Origin: Magnaporthiopsis rhizophila
Taxonomy: Eukaryota; Ascomycota; Sordariomycetes; Magnaporthales; Magnaporthaceae
Direction: 5' to 3'
Length of the DNA stretch: 64,000 nucleotides
Assembly: GCA_003049465.1 (NCBI GenBank)
Contig: PYSS01000035.1
Span: 185,460 to 249,459, forward strand
Positions within the stretch are counted from its first letter, which is position 1. Each line of letters opens with the position of its first letter. Below the pieces are notes generated by a model that was not told the DNA's origin, did not search any database, and saw nothing but the letters and a program-made list of their open reading frames with translations. The translations under genes and the position numbers were made by a program. Below, in pieces: positions 21,333 to 33,423 of this stretch.

Positions 21333-21416
21333 TGTTTCTTTTCCTGTTTCTTTTCCTGTTTCTTTTCCTGTTTCTTTTCCTGTTTCTTTTCCTGTTTCTT
21401 TTCCTGTTTCTTTTCA
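21333..21416 (+). repeat. 12-bp minisatellite, about 7 units (locus 2)
   Basis: Tandem GTTTCTTTTCCT units, the last degenerate. They are followed by TTTCCTATTTTCCTTTTTAATTGC and then GGGGTTACTTTCC near 21500, which recalls locus 1 (TTTAATT, GAGGTTACTTTCC). It belongs to the TTTCYTTTCCTR family seen at four places in the window. Confidence 0.85.
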
Positions 21417-22241
21417 CGTTGCCTTTCCTATTTTCCTTTTTAATTGCTAAGATGGTTTTAAAAATGTTTGACCTAGCGAACGAGTTTTATTTGGTCGGGG
21501 TTACTTTCCAAGTGTGTCGGTTTTTGTCTGGGCTATGTGCCTAGGTAGACCCAACAAGCAAAAGACGCCGCTAGCTAGTTCCTACACGATATGGTCATCA
21601 AGGTATTCATGGCAGGGTTACCATTCTGGCTAGCGACCATGTTACTGAGGACAGGTGCCGGTTCCTTTGGGCGTTCTGGCGCTCAACGTCACGCAATGAA
21701 GAACTTGCACAGCTGCCTTGGTTGGGTCTCCCCAGGGAGTTCACAACTTCAGGGAGAAAAACATCCTTACCCTGGAAGCACATACGATAGACGCTACCAT
21801 GTTTTTGGTCTTCGACCACTGAAACCCCCAGGAGGCGCTAGGAAGCGGGCGCGGAGCGTTTACTTCATTTAGTTATCTAACTCTTTTGTATGAGGCATCA
21901 TGCCTCATTGATCTCGTGAGCCAATCCCGTCAAACTTCGAGCTGTCCAACGGTTCTGCAGGTGACCCTGTAAGCGCTCCGCGGCGGACGATCTCTGGGTT
22001 CGTTCCTCACCCTCCCCAGGGGCTGACATGATGGCCGGCCCCACTAAAATTCCACGCCCGTCCCCGCCATAACTCCCCGCGACAGCATGCTCGACTTTGA
22101 TGGCGGGGAGGACTTTGTAGCTGCCTGCCCACCCGAATCTTCACAACCGGGAGTCACCTTGGCGACAGCAGCAGCACGCGACACCTGAAGAAAAAAACCG
22201 ACCGTTCACCCAGCCTCATCACGCCAGCTAAGCACGCAAGA
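21417..22241. other. Region upstream of the PDCD5-like gene
   Basis: No gene supported. The last 200-300 bp should carry the PDCD5 promoter; CACAACCGGGAGTCACC and a short A-rich tract are visible but assign no factor. Confidence 0.45.
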
Positions 22242-22906
22242 ATGGAGGACGCAGACTTGGAGCAGGTTAGGGCTTTCTCATAATACGGTCCGATAGAGTT
22301 GACGCCTCGGAGCTGACCATCAACCCTCAAGATCCGCAAAGCCCGCCTCGAGCAGCTCAAGGCTCAGAGTGGGGCAGGCAACAAGGCTGGCGGCGGCGGC
22401 GGCCAGGCCCAACAAGCAGAGCAGAGGAGGTGAGTGATGCGCTTTTGGGGAGATATCAACTGTGTCCCACCCCAGACCCTCAGACAGACAGGGGCAACGA
22501 CTGACAACAGTTTCACTGTCGTGTCCTCGCTGTAGACAGCAAGAAGGTAAATCAAAGTCATGAACGTGCTCTCAAAGGCTGCGATCACACGCCGCCCCAT
22601 CCATTTCATAACTAACCCCTAATACCCACAGCCGAGGCCCGCAACGGCATCCTCAACCAGATCCTGCACCCGGAGGCCATGGACCGGCTGGGACGCATCC
22701 GGCTCGTCAAGGAGTCGCGGGCGACCGAGGTGGAGAACAGGCTGATCATGATGGCGCAGTCGGGTCAGCTGCGTCAGAAGGTGACTGAGGACCAGCTCAA
22801 GGAGCTGCTCAACGCCGTCTCCGACAAGCAGGAGGAGGAGAAGATTGTTGTTAGTAGGCGCAAGGGCTGGGCCGATGAGGATGATGATGACCTGCTGGAT
22901 CTGTGA
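22242..22906 (+). CDS. PDCD5/TFAR19-family protein
   Basis: Four exons: 22242-22265, 22332-22429, 22536-22546 and 22632-22906, encoding 135 residues. The joined protein runs MEDADLEQ, IRKARLEQLKAQ, a short Gly/Gln linker, AEARNGILNQILHPEAMDRL and ENRLIMMAQSGQLRQKVTE, and ends in an acidic tail, WADEDDDDLLDL. This matches PDCD5 (yeast Ymr074c) along its whole length. The family has a triple-helix core and is linked to chaperonin/tubulin folding, acetyltransferase stability and cell death. Exon 3 is only 11 nt and is needed to keep the frame. The gene is convergent with COQ4, with 237 bp between stops. Confidence 0.93.
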
Positions 22907-23143
22907 GACAGACGGGAATGGAGTTCTGACCCCCAAGTTTTCTATTTTCTACTTTTCCCCCAACCCGCTCAAGATTTCCCTCCCGCCGAATGCGCCATTG
23001 TTCCGACGAGATATCAAACGAAACCGTTCTCGCTTGGGGATGAGTTTACAATAGTGTACAACAATTAATCTTTTTTTTTTTTCTCTCTCTCTCTCTGTTC
23101 CCCTTCGTTTACACGCGCTCTATCCCATATGCACCAGCCGTGA

Positions 23144-24151
23144 TCATAGGACCGGACTTGACTCCGAGGGTGCAGCTGTTGGTGACATGGGGGCCTCCTG
23201 CGGATGCGCAGCCGTCTCGGCCATCTGCTTCCGCATGCGCCTCTCCTCCCTCTCGCGCTTGCGCGCGTCCCGCATGTCCGGGGGCGCCTCGACGCCCAGC
23301 TCGCGGCGGAGGTCGACGACGTCCCTCTCGAGCACCTCCTCCCAGTAGACGTTGATGACGTCGGCCGAGCGCAGGCCGTTGCGGACGGCCCAGGGCAGGT
23401 ACGTGCTCGTGAGCCTCTTGCGCTCGCCGGGCTTGAGGGTGAAGGCGGCCAGGCTGGCGAGCCCCGTCATTGGCAGCAGGGTATTGCAGAACTCAAAGGC
23501 CTTGAGGGCGACCTCGCCCTCGCGCACGACGGGCAGCCCCGTGAGGGCGTGGTAGAAGTCGTGGCACTCGCGATACCGCTGCAGCACATAGGCGCACTCC
23601 TCATCGTCCACGTAGCGCACGGCCGCACGCGTGTCCGGGGTCACGCCCTCGCGGTCCAGCCACTCGACGTAGGTGCGGCCCACGGTTCCCTCGGGCAGGG
23701 CGCGCAGGTGCGGCAGGTCGAGCGAGGCAGAGGTGATGCGCGGGCGGTCCCGGAGGATGCGGCGGCCGGTCGGGTGGGACAGCATAGCATCGCGCAGGCG
23801 CGGCACGAAGTAGGGGGTCGCCGTGGCTTCGGCGAAGGCGGCGATCAGGTCTGGGAGTGCTCGTTCTTAGTGCCTGACTGAGAGTTGCATAGCCAGGGTG
23901 ACTGTTAGCCCACCTCCGCGCCTGGGGTCAATGATGGACCACAGTCCGGAGCCGATCGCAAGCCCGGCTCGCTCGAGGCCGGTGAGCGGGACATGGCCGG
24001 GGTAGTTGGGCGGCGGCCGGTTCAGGACGGAGAAGGTCTGCCGGCGGCGGGCGGCGTCCGGGATGCTTGGGCATGCGACAAGAGCAAGCCTCTCCCAGCC
24101 ATGGCCTCGAGAAAGAGACTTGAGACAGCTGCGAGCCGGCGAGATGTTCAT
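23144..24151 (-). CDS. COQ4: Ubiquinone biosynthesis protein COQ4, mitochondrial
   Basis: Two exons: 24151-23914 and 23850-23144, giving 314 residues. The N-terminus is rich in Arg and Ser without acids, as in a mitochondrial presequence. PNYPGHVPLTGLERAGLAIGS and LPEGTVGRTYVEWLD are family hallmarks. The zinc motif HDFYH (176-180) with E192 gives the HDxxH-x11-E pattern. Coq4 acts at the matrix face of the inner membrane in the coenzyme Q synthome, where recent work assigns it C1 ring decarboxylation/hydroxylation. A charged tail of about 45 residues follows the conserved region. The gene is divergent from the SET gene over 481 bp. Confidence 0.96.
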
Positions 24152-24632
24152 GTTTGCGGCCGCTCACTCGAACAATAGGATAGACGGCGGAGCCATGGTC
24201 TTTCCCGCTGGTGCTTTTTCGGTGGTTCGATGAGCTGCAGCATGGATGCTCCATCTTGAATCCGATCCCGGCCAAGACAGCGCGGGTAGGGAGGACCCAC
24301 ATCGGGAAAGTGGGTAACGGTCGTGCACAGTGCCAAGACTATATTCCCGTCTCTTAGGCCTGCTCCATGATTTCTCCCCTTCTCCCCTGCCCTCAAACAA
24401 CGCCAGCATGTCGCCAAGGGAGACGAGACGTGCATGCCCAGTCTAAAGAGTGAGTCACTGCTTGACCACTGCCAGTTCCGCCATCCAAGATGCAGCTAAG
24501 CCAAAGACCTGGGTCCACATTTGCTTGCAACCCCAAGAGGGACTGAAAAGGCACCGAGGCTTCTGAGGCCCATCAGGCTCGCCCAATAGCCAGGCTGATA
24601 TACAGATAAAGCCTCAGGCGGGAAAGTAAGCC
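24152..24632. promoter_or_regulatory. Shared divergent promoter region of COQ4 and the SET gene
   Basis: These 481 bp separate two divergent start codons, so both promoters must lie here. The span contains CAAT-like GCCAAT at about 24589. No factor-specific element is assigned. Confidence 0.55.
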
Positions 24633-25986
24633 ATGGAGTCTCACGAGCTCCTGCTGCAATGGGCAGAGGCACAAGGCATAGAGCTCAGGGGCATCCGACC
24701 CGATCGCATCCCTGGCCGGGGCATAGGAATCATCGCCACCAGGAAGCTCAAGGTACCTTTAGAGGTTTCGTAACCAATGCTTCCCTGAAACCGCATATGC
24801 ACATAACTAACCCTGGGTCCAACCCACCACCCAACAGCAAGACGAGGTCCTCCTCCGGGTGCCGACCACGGCGCTACGGACAAAGTTCACGGTGCCCAAG
24901 GAGATCTCCCGGCGGCTGCCGCGCACCATCAGCGTCCACGGCCTCCTAGCCGCCGACCTGGCCCTGGACGCCTCGGGCCGGTACGACGAGTGGAACGCCG
25001 TGCTTCCCAGTCCGGACGACGTCGAGGCCATGCCCTTCTGCTGGCCCCAGGAGCTGCAAGACTTGCTCCCCTGTCGCGCCGCCGAGCTGCTGCGCAAGCA
25101 AAAGGCAAAGTTCGCCCGCGACTGGGACGCCGTGTCGGCCGCGGGCTTTATGCTGCCCCGTCCCGCCACCGTAGCGCCCGCTACCCCCATCCCCAGCTCA
25201 CCCATCGACACCAAGCAGCAGCAGCAGGACTCGCAACAGCACGGGACGACCCAAGCCCTGGAGGAAGCCCGGTACAGGTACGCCTGGCTGCTGGCCAACA
25301 CGCGTACCTTTTACTACGTTGACCCGCGCACCGCCAAGCTGCCCCGCGAGGACCGCATGGTGCTGCAGCCCGTGGCGGACCTGTTCAACCACGCCGACCG
25401 CGACGGCTGCGCCGTGGCCTTTGGCGAAGACGACTTCACCATCCGCAGCGGCGGCGTCCACGAGCCCGGAGCCGAGCTCTCCATCTGCTACGGCAACCAC
25501 AACAACGACTTTCTGCTGGCCGAGTATGGCTTCGTCCTGGACAACAGCAACCGGTTCGACGAGGTCTGCCTCGACGACGTGCTCCTCCCGCGCCTCTCGG
25601 CCCGCCAGCGCGACCTGCTCCAGGCGCGCGACTTTCTGGGCAACTACATGCTCGACCGCCAGACCGTGTGCTACCGCACCGAGGTCGCCCTGCGCCTGCT
25701 GGCCTGCCCGTCCTCGTCCTCGACCGCCGCCTGGGAGGCGTTTGTCGACGGCGGCGACGGCGGCGGCGAGCGCCAGCAGGAGAAGGCGGACCGCCTGCTC
25801 CTCGACCTGCTGTCCAAGCACCACCGCGGCGTGGTGCAGAAGCGCGTCGCCGCGCTCGAGGGGGGATGCATGGCCGCCGTCGGGGCGGCGGCGCAGCGCA
25901 GCCTACTCGCCGCGAGGTGGCGCCAGATCGACGGGCTGTTCGAGGCTGCCATACAGCGCCTTGAGGAGGGGCTGGATAACAGGTGA
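24633..25986 (+). CDS. SET-domain protein lysine methyltransferase (RKM/SETD6 class)
   Basis: Two exons: 24633-24752 and 24838-25986, 422 residues. The N-terminal part of the SET fold reads GIELRGIRPDRIPGRGIGIIATRKLKQDEVLLRVP, where the intron falls after KLK. The SET core ends with DLFNHADRDG (N224-H225) and LSICYGNHNNDFLLAEYGF, with the catalytic-type Tyr at 258. An insert follows residue 140 (Pro, then Gln-rich). A Rubisco-substrate-binding-like helical C-terminus is expected in this class. Known members methylate lysines of ribosomal proteins or other non-histone targets; the substrate here is unknown. Confidence 0.9.
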
Positions 25987-27482
25987 TGTCCGGTTGAGGT
26001 TAGAGGTCTAATACTCGTCTAGGTACCTTTTGTAAATACAACCACTGGCTTTCATCTTGCGTGTAATATTTCCATATCCACCCTACAGACCAGCGTTACT
26101 CATATGAGAGCCACCGGACAGTTTTCATCTACCAAGAAGAAATACAACCCCACCGGGATCATCACCAAAAACGACATGTGCACAAGATCCATTACATGCA
26201 GCTTCCGTTCCCAGATTGGACCATCGTCTACTCAAATCCTGATGTCAGAGAGTACCAGGGAAGCAATGCCCTGAGCAACGGCAAACAAGCAAACACGCGG
26301 GCAGGTCAAGGAGCCATTCCCACGGTCTCGCACCGTATTAAAAAAAAAGACGTACACAGAAAGAAGGACAACCCAACAGGTCAATCAAATCACTTTCATA
26401 AGACTCCCGGCAATGAGGAGACGGAATCAAAAACAAAGAAACTGACGAGCTAAACGCCGGGCCCTATCTCCCATTCCAGGAATTTTCTTTTGGATTTCTT
26501 GAAAAAGAAAAAAAAAAAAAAAAAAACCAAATTACCAATCAGAACAAAACAGCGATCCTCCCGTGGTTTCTCCATATCTCCCATTCAATGGTTTGGTGTA
26601 AATATCGTATACAGTAGAGCAAGAACAAGCTAGAAGAAGAAGAAGATGATGAGGGCAAAAAAGTGACGGACAAAAAACCCAACTGGTGTTGGAATCGATC
26701 TAGTTGAGCCCACCCATGGCCTAGAGTACGCGGAGAGAGACTTGTAGAGGGAAGGAAGAAAGAGTGAGAGAAGAACAGGCAGATGGATGGCCATCTCAAC
26801 CTGACTTGTCGGATCTCGCCACAGAGAAAAGGAGACACCATAAATGAAGAAGAAAAAAAAAGAAAGTGTGAAGGAAATCCCCCAGGAGTCTCCCACGCAT
26901 ACAAAGCTCCTCAAATCCCGGCTCTTGTAATAAAGCCAGGGCTTGTCATCCCAGACCCGTTCGAAAACCCCCACTACCACTCCAGATGCATGTTTTTTTT
27001 TTTTTTCTGTTGGTTTTCTTATCTCGGTCGAGACTGTGCATTATGATCTGGCGCCGGGAGGCAGAAACTGGTGTGGTATCTTGGGTCGTAGGAAAAACAA
27101 GGAGAGCGTTCTGTGCATGCCGTGCCGTGTGCCGTGGGATTATATCACTGGCCTCGATGGTGGCCTGGCGTGGTGCTTATAAAGTACCCTCCAAAGCATA
27201 TCATCCATCAACTGGTATGGGTCCGATAGGCAATTCCAGAGCCAGTCGAACGCCCGTGTCAGAACTTCGGTGACGCTCCCTCACCAGAACCAAAGGCGTG
27301 GTCGAGAAGCAGCCGGTTCAACAACCCACGGGAGCCGCAACAGCGCCCAGCTAACGGTTGTGGGGCCTCGGAGGCATGCCGGGAGCGCCCGCCGTGTTAT
27401 TGGGCGGCATGCTGCGAGTGGGGTTAGAGAGTCCAGGGGGGGCGTTCTTGTGAGCCATGTCCGCCGGTTTGAAGCCGGATCC
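25987..27482. other. Convergent intergenic region
   Basis: About 1.5 kb between the SET gene stop and the stop of the minus-strand RRM gene. It contains poly-A at about 26509-26526 and poly-T at 26994-27006. It probably includes both 3' UTRs; the many 80-120 codon frames on both strands are not supported. Confidence 0.5.
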
Positions 27483-28895
27483 CTACTCCGGTCGGGGACG
27501 CTTGGCGCCATGTGGGTTCTGCCACTCGCTGTTGCCGCCTGACTGGTTGCCGCCGCCTCCACCGCCGCCTCCGAAGAAGGCGGGGTTGAACTGAGGCTGC
27601 ATGCCTTGGAAGCCTGAAGTAGTAGACACGGTTAGAGTTGGCTCACTGGGGATCCAGCAGGATGTTGACTTACCAGGCATGCCACCACCCATCATACCCA
27701 TTCCTCCCATGCCGCCGCCCATGTTGCCGCCCATGGGACCGCCCATACCGCCCATGCCGGCCATACCGCCCATACCACCCATGCCGCCCATGCCTCCCAT
27801 GTTGCCCATGGGGTTCATGCCACCGCCCATCATACCACCCATGCCGCCACGGCCGCCGCGCATGCCACCGCCGCGCATGCCGCCGCCACCCATCATGCCG
27901 CCACCACGGAAGCCGCCGGGGCCACCACCAAAGTTGTTGGGGCCTCCGCCGCCACCGCCGAAGCCGCCGCCCATCGGATTGCCGCCGAAGCCGCCACCGC
28001 CGCCCATGTTGCCGTTGCTGTTATAGGCATTATTGTTGTTGAAGCCGCGGTTCTGGAAGCCACCGCCGCCCTGGTTGTTTCCCATGCCGCCACCGCGCAT
28101 GTTGTTGTAGCCGCCACGACCGCCACGGTAGCCACCACCGTAGTTGTTGTTGCCCATGTTGTTGCGGTCATTGTAGCCAGGACCGGAGGGGGCACGGTTC
28201 TGGCCATCCTTACCGGCACGCGGCTGATCCTTGGGGAGTGTGCGGAAGGGGTTGACTGTGGGCGACGAGTACAAGACGCTGTGCCGCTTGGCTTGCGCGT
28301 TGCTCTCATCAACATGCGCCTCAATACGATGCTTGACGGCTGTGGCCGCCTGCTGAGACTTGAGCTCGATATAGACCTGACTGTTCAGTCAGAAGTTCGG
28401 ACAGGTCAGCCTCAGATGTCCATCAGAATGGTGGCATGAATGGTACCCCACAATAATCAGTCCGCTGAGGGGCACGTACCCTTTGCTTTTGCCGTTGACC
28501 TTGTGTTCGCTAAACGTGATGTCCTTCAGCTCGCTCTCGCAGCCAGCTTCGCGGATCCAGCCACGGAGGTCGTCATCAGTAGTCCACCAGTTCAGATCCG
28601 AGACCATGATTGCCGAAGTGGCGCCAGGATCGATCGGCCTCTCGTCCGAACCCTCCTTGCGCTTGACGCCATGGGTTGGGGCAGGCGTTGCGAGGGGGGT
28701 GGTAGAGGACTCGTGCGTGCCACCGCGGTTCTGGTCCTCACCCTCGGCGGCGGCGCCGTCTTTGTTCTGCTGGTCGTCATTGTACTGATCATGGCCGTTG
28801 GCGTCGCCAGCCTCATAGGCGTGGCCCTCCTTGTGGTCGGCCTGATCGGCGTTGGCATCGCCGTAGATATCAATCTCAAACTCCTCCTCGGCCAT
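27483..28895 (-). CDS. RRM protein of the CFIm68/CPSF6 type with Gly/Met-rich tail
   Basis: Three exons: 28895-28480, 28380-27674 and 27613-27483, 417 residues. The start is MAEEEFEIDIYGD; an in-frame upstream frame exists but this is the typical beginning. One RRM spans about 100-170, with RNP2 IMVSDLNWWTTDDDL and, across the first intron, RNP1 KSKGQVYIEL. The WWTT signature is typical of cleavage factor I 68-kDa/CPSF6 proteins. The rest is Asn/Gly-rich (NNNYGGGYRGG, an RGG-like region) and then GM-repeat. A role in pre-mRNA 3'-end processing is inferred from the RRM. The tail is likely to promote phase separation. Confidence 0.88.
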
Positions 28896-30538
28896 TGTGG
28901 CGTATTCTGAGTACGGAGCTAAAGCAGCAAGATCAAGTTGCCGAAAGTTGACCAAGTGGACGCGAAAGTCCGTCTGGGGGAATTCAGGCCAAATAGATTG
29001 CTAGTTATGAGATGAGGATGTACAGGCGCGTGTCTGCGGTGCCCGAACGCGATATCAGTAACTGAGAGCAAGTAGTGGGGCAGAGATGGGACCCGATGGG
29101 ACCCTAAGAGTGTGTGAGAGAGAAAGGAGGACGGAAGAAAAGGCCCTCGCGAGCACAGACCAGGGTCTGGCAAGTAAGAAGGGAGCGAATTCAAAGACAG
29201 GAAACGAGAGGAAGTATAAGGAAAAACAAAAGAAAATCGCAAAGCTTGACCATACGTACGTACACTCCTTGATCTCGAAACAAATTGGCTCTTCCGCCTT
29301 TAGGTACTCGAATCCTGGAGAGATATCTCCTCAACCAGGTCGGTCCGCGCACGCGAAGACGAAGCTCTGTGCTTGCGGTCTTGATTCCTCTTTCTGCTTC
29401 TGCTTCTTCTTCCTGCTTTCCCCTCGACAGGGAATTAAGCAGTCCAAGTACAGGCCTCTCTCTTTTTTCTTCGATAGTACAGCAGCTCCTCGGAGGAGAG
29501 CCAGCACACGCGACGACTTTCCGTCCCACTCTCCAACTGCCTGCGTTGTATCACCAACGGGGCTTCCCACGCGGCAGGAAGATTGTCACAAAGGTCCGAA
29601 CGAAACAATCGAGCTGGGATCGGGGCGTCGCGAGGAAATGCACGAGAAAGGCGAGTGCCGTCGAGCGCCCGTGGGGGAGATGGAGTTGGCGCCCCGAATC
29701 GCGAGGCGTTTTGGGCGAATAAAAGGCTAAAGACGGCAGGCAATCACCTGCCAAGCTTCCCCTTTCCTTTCGCAATCCAACACTCAAAAGGAGGAGGGAG
29801 AAGAAGATTTCCACGAGATCTTGCCAATGAACAAGATGAGTCGAGGGAAAACGTGCTACAAGAAGAAGAAGAAGAAAAAGGGACAAAGTCCAACGCGCCT
29901 CTGGTTGTTGGAGATGGAACAACCCAAGTTTGACGACGCCAAAATGGACGAAGAAGAATGGACGAGGAAAGAAAATGGAGCTTCCGCGCGACTCTGGGCT
30001 GGGCCTGCACGCACGGGGTCGAAGCTGGAAAACCCAGGCATGCAAGGTTGCCCCTTCCCGCGCCTCCGAACCAGGGGGTGCCCGCCTGATGGGGATCGCA
30101 GTACATGGCGAGCCCACCAGTCGATACACAGACCACTAACACAGACCAGGCTCCTCGACAGTGTGACTGCGTTAGAGTCAGCAGAATCCCCGCCAGGAAT
30201 CTCAAGGTACCGTCCGCGCCTCATCGGTAGCCAAAAGAAAAGCCCCTTGGTTTTTCTTTTTGTGGGTCCCTTCAACTCGGGGTGCGGGATTCGATTTGAT
30301 GCCAGCTCGGCTGTTGCCCGATTTGAGGCGATGTGGCATTGAGTGATGGAGCGCGCGCAAGACGGCCACCCGCGATTTAAGCAACGACGCAATCTCCAAA
30401 CTCCCATCGTCGTTCCCTTTTCCACTCACACCTTGAACGCCTGCGACGAAAGATCCCACTGACGACGACGCAATCAACTACTCCTCAGTCACACATACGC
30501 GCGCCCACAAACCACCTTCACAAAAGAAACCACCAACC
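28896..30538. other. Divergent intergenic region
   Basis: About 1.6 kb between the RRM gene and SSS1, which point away from each other. It contains purine-rich tracts (GAAGAAGAAGAAGAAGAAAAAG at about 29860). Frames up to 214 codons on both strands overlap and look like low-complexity chance. Both promoters and 5' UTRs, perhaps with UTR introns, should lie here. Confidence 0.5.
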
Positions 30539-30910
30539 ATGTCGGACCAGGTCCAGGAGATCCTCGACGTCCCCAGGGAATTCCTCAAGGACGGGCTCCA
30601 GTTCATCAACAGGAGCCAGAAGCGTCAGTCCACCCTGCGCCCGGCTGTCTTCTTTGCTTGCAGTCTAGCTAACATGTCCTCCCGCTCCGCAAACCAGCCG
30701 ACCGCAAGGAGTTCCTCAAGATCTGCCAGGCCGTCGGCGTGGGCTTCCTAGTCATGGGCGCCGTCGGATACGTGGTCAAGCTGAGTATGCGCCCGACGGG
30801 TTCCTCCCTGCTTGTGGTGGAACAAACGAAAAGACTGACGCTCTCGCCACCCTTGCTCCCAAAATATAGTCCACATCCCTCTCAACAACATCCTCGTCGG
30901 CGGCGCATAA
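30539..30910 (+). CDS. SSS1: Sec61 complex gamma subunit (SSS1)
   Basis: Three exons: 30539-30623, 30698-30784 and 30870-30910, 70 residues. The protein reads MSDQVQEILDVPREFLKDG, QFINRSQKPDRKEFLKICQ, then one membrane span, VGVGFLVMGAVGYVVKL, ending IHIPLNNILVGGA. This is the full SecE/Sec61-gamma signature and the expected size. It is a tail-anchored ER membrane protein that clamps the two halves of the Sec61 translocon channel. Both introns interrupt codons and are short. Confidence 0.97.
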
Positions 30911-31424
30911 AACCCAACGAACCCCTCGGCGAGCGAGCGTGTGTGTTGAGAGAGAGAGAGAGACAGGGAACAGAAGTGGATGGAGGGTTAGGGATTTTCC
31001 GGCCCTAATATCTCGGAGCGGCCATGCGCACAAAACAGAGACTGGATTTCTATCTTGGTACCTAGGATTTTGCGCCATATCAAAAAGGACATGTCACAGC
31101 ATCCGGCGTTAGAGGAGGATGGAGGGAGGCAAGGTTGAAAAGGCTGGCTTCAGACCCTAAGCTAAGGCCTACCTAGGTACCTTGCTCGTACGATAATATA
31201 AAAAAAAAAATTGAAAAAGAATACGGCAAGTGGGAACTTTCACAAGACGCAGAGAATAAGCGGGCAGTTTGTCAAGAGCAGCGCGCGGTGCTTTTTGGTT
31301 GTAATATATCTTCGCTTTGAGACAATGGACCGCCCTGGCTTGGGGCCAACATGATATCCAATTTGTAAAACGCCGGGAACTCCTTGAAACTACAGGTACG
31401 AAATCATCCGTCTCGCCGCGCATA
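30911..31424. other. Convergent intergenic region
   Basis: About 500 bp between the SSS1 stop and the stop of the WD40 gene. It contains an AGAGAGAGAGAGAGA run at about 30950 and AT-rich DNA near 31190-31215. No gene. Confidence 0.5.
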
Positions 31425-33423
31425 TCACCAGCTGAACGCGTCAGAATCCGACTCGTCCCCGGCAGTCTCCCCGCCGCCAGCCGCGCGCATTGTCGGCACC
31501 AGCTTGTCGTTGACAATCCTTCCCATCTTCGGATCCTCATCGTCGTCGTCAGAGGCCTCGTTCCACGAGTGGACGCTGCAGAGACCACTGTCATCGGCCG
31601 CCCAGACGGAGGCTTTTTTTTTCGGTGAGAGTCAGCAAGTTAGTATATATCTTCCCTTTCTTTGCAGGAATAGCAAAGGGTTGGTAGGCAGGTAACATAG
31701 GTATATAGGCAGGCAGGTACGCACCAACCATGACCGGCGCATTCGGATGCCAAAAGGCCTCCCTGACAAAGGGCGTCATCTGGCGGTAGACGTGATATCG
31801 GTCGTCGAACCCCCTCGATTTTCGCAGCAGACGGTTGCTCTCTGAAGCGACGTCGATGGTGGCGGCCACGGTGGCGTCGAGGTTCCAGACGTGGATCTTG
31901 CCGTCGTAGCTCCCCGAGTAGACGTAGCGCGAGTTGGTGCTCCCCGGGGGCGAGAAGTGGCAGCGGATCAGGGTGCGCGAGACCCTGTGCCCCCGGAAGG
32001 TGACGACCGAGTTGTCGTCCGGGTGGCGGAACCAGTCGTCGTCCGAGAAGGCCTCCCAGCGGTAATCGATGGCGCTGTTGCGCGTGTGCCGCGTCGGCTC
32101 GAGGCGGTCAAAGTCGGCCGAGCTCATGACGGCGCGCAGGTCCCAGAGCTTCATGCAGTGGTCCTTGCCGTTGGACAGGATGTAGCGGCCGTCCCCTTTG
32201 CTGTCGACGTACGTCAGGCCGTTGACGTGGCCGACAAAGGCGCCCGCGGCCCGCCCGTCGCCCATGCTGCGCCGGTCCCAGACCTTGATGGTGCAGTCGT
32301 CGGACCCGGAGTAGAGTATGTGCGGCGACGACTTGTCGGCGAAGCAGACGGCGTTGACGTCGTCCTGGTGGCCCTCGACGTTGTGCAGCACCCGCCGCGA
32401 CTCGATGTCGTAAACGATGATGGAGTTGTCGTTGGTGCCCGCTACCAGCTCGCGGCCGTCGCCCGAGTAGCGGACTGAGAAGATGCCAAAGTGCCCGTGG
32501 CTGCGGTGGAACGGGCCTGCCTGCCGGCCCGTTCCTCCAGACTCTGAAAAGTCGAGGACATACGGGTCGCCCGTGTCGTTAGGGTCCGTCGGCGCCAGGC
32601 AGACGTGGGGAAGCAGCGACGTGATGGCCAGCCACCGGTTGTCCGGGCTCAGCGAGGCGTCCGAGAGCGTCCACTGGCCAAAGGGAAACACGGCCGTCTT
32701 GTAGTAGCGCCAGTCGTAAGGGTTCGAGGTGTCGTACATGCGGACCTTGAAGTCCTTACCCACGGCGAAGAAGAAGTTGCCGTCGTCGGAGAACTGGCCC
32801 GAGTAGACGGGCGACTGGTAGCGGATGACCATGTCGGCCCTGGTCGTCGGGATCATGCTCTGTGCCATGAGGTCCTGGTTCAGGCGCCGGTCCCGGTAGT
32901 CGCCGAGCCCCAGCTCGCGGTCGAGGACGCGGCGGGCCAGCTCCTTGGAAGCCGTCACATTCGGTGAGAGGGCCAGGCTGGTGGAGCCGAAGACCCCAGA
33001 GTTCATGAGCTCGATACCCTTGGCGCTCGGCACTTCCGGGAAGCGGCCCACATCTGGTCGGGCCCGATGCCTGCGGCGTAGGCCACCGATGAGACCGTCC
33101 AGCTCCGCCGTGTGAACGACGTGGTTCATAGCGATCAGGGTCTGCAGCTGACGCACCGTCAGGGGCAAGGTCCGGCCTCCGATCTGCACCACGAATGCCT
33201 GGTTGCCGTCGTCGTCTTCGCCGTCGTCCTCGTCCTCGTCGTCGTCATCCAGATCCGGCTGCTCCTCCTCGCCGTTGTTTGCCCCATCGTTGTAGTCATC
33301 ATCATCTTCATCCTCACTCGAGGCAGCGTCTCGTTCCCATGACTCGTCCTCGGCAGCGGTGTGATAGATGGAGTCGACGTCATCGAGGTCGCTACTTCGA
33401 GCAAGACTGCCATGTTGGGACAT
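31425..33423 (-). CDS. WD40 protein of the WDR23/DCAF11 (LEC14B) type
   Basis: Two exons: 33423-31725 and 31612-31425, 628 residues. The N-terminal ~90 residues are highly acidic. WD repeats include YSGQFSDDGNFFFAVGKDF, VEGHQDDVNAVCF...LYSGSDDCTIKVWDRR, GHVNGLTYVDSKGDGRYIL...KDHCMKLWDLR and YVYSGSYDGKIHVWNLD. Two WDxR-type ends (WDRR, WDLR) fit the DWD box by which DCAF proteins dock on DDB1-CUL4. The family role is as substrate receptor of a CRL4 ubiquitin ligase; WDR23 targets the stress factor Nrf2/SKN-1 in animals, and the fungal target is unknown. Exon 2 restores the final blade (SVWAADDSGLCSVHSW). Confidence 0.93.
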
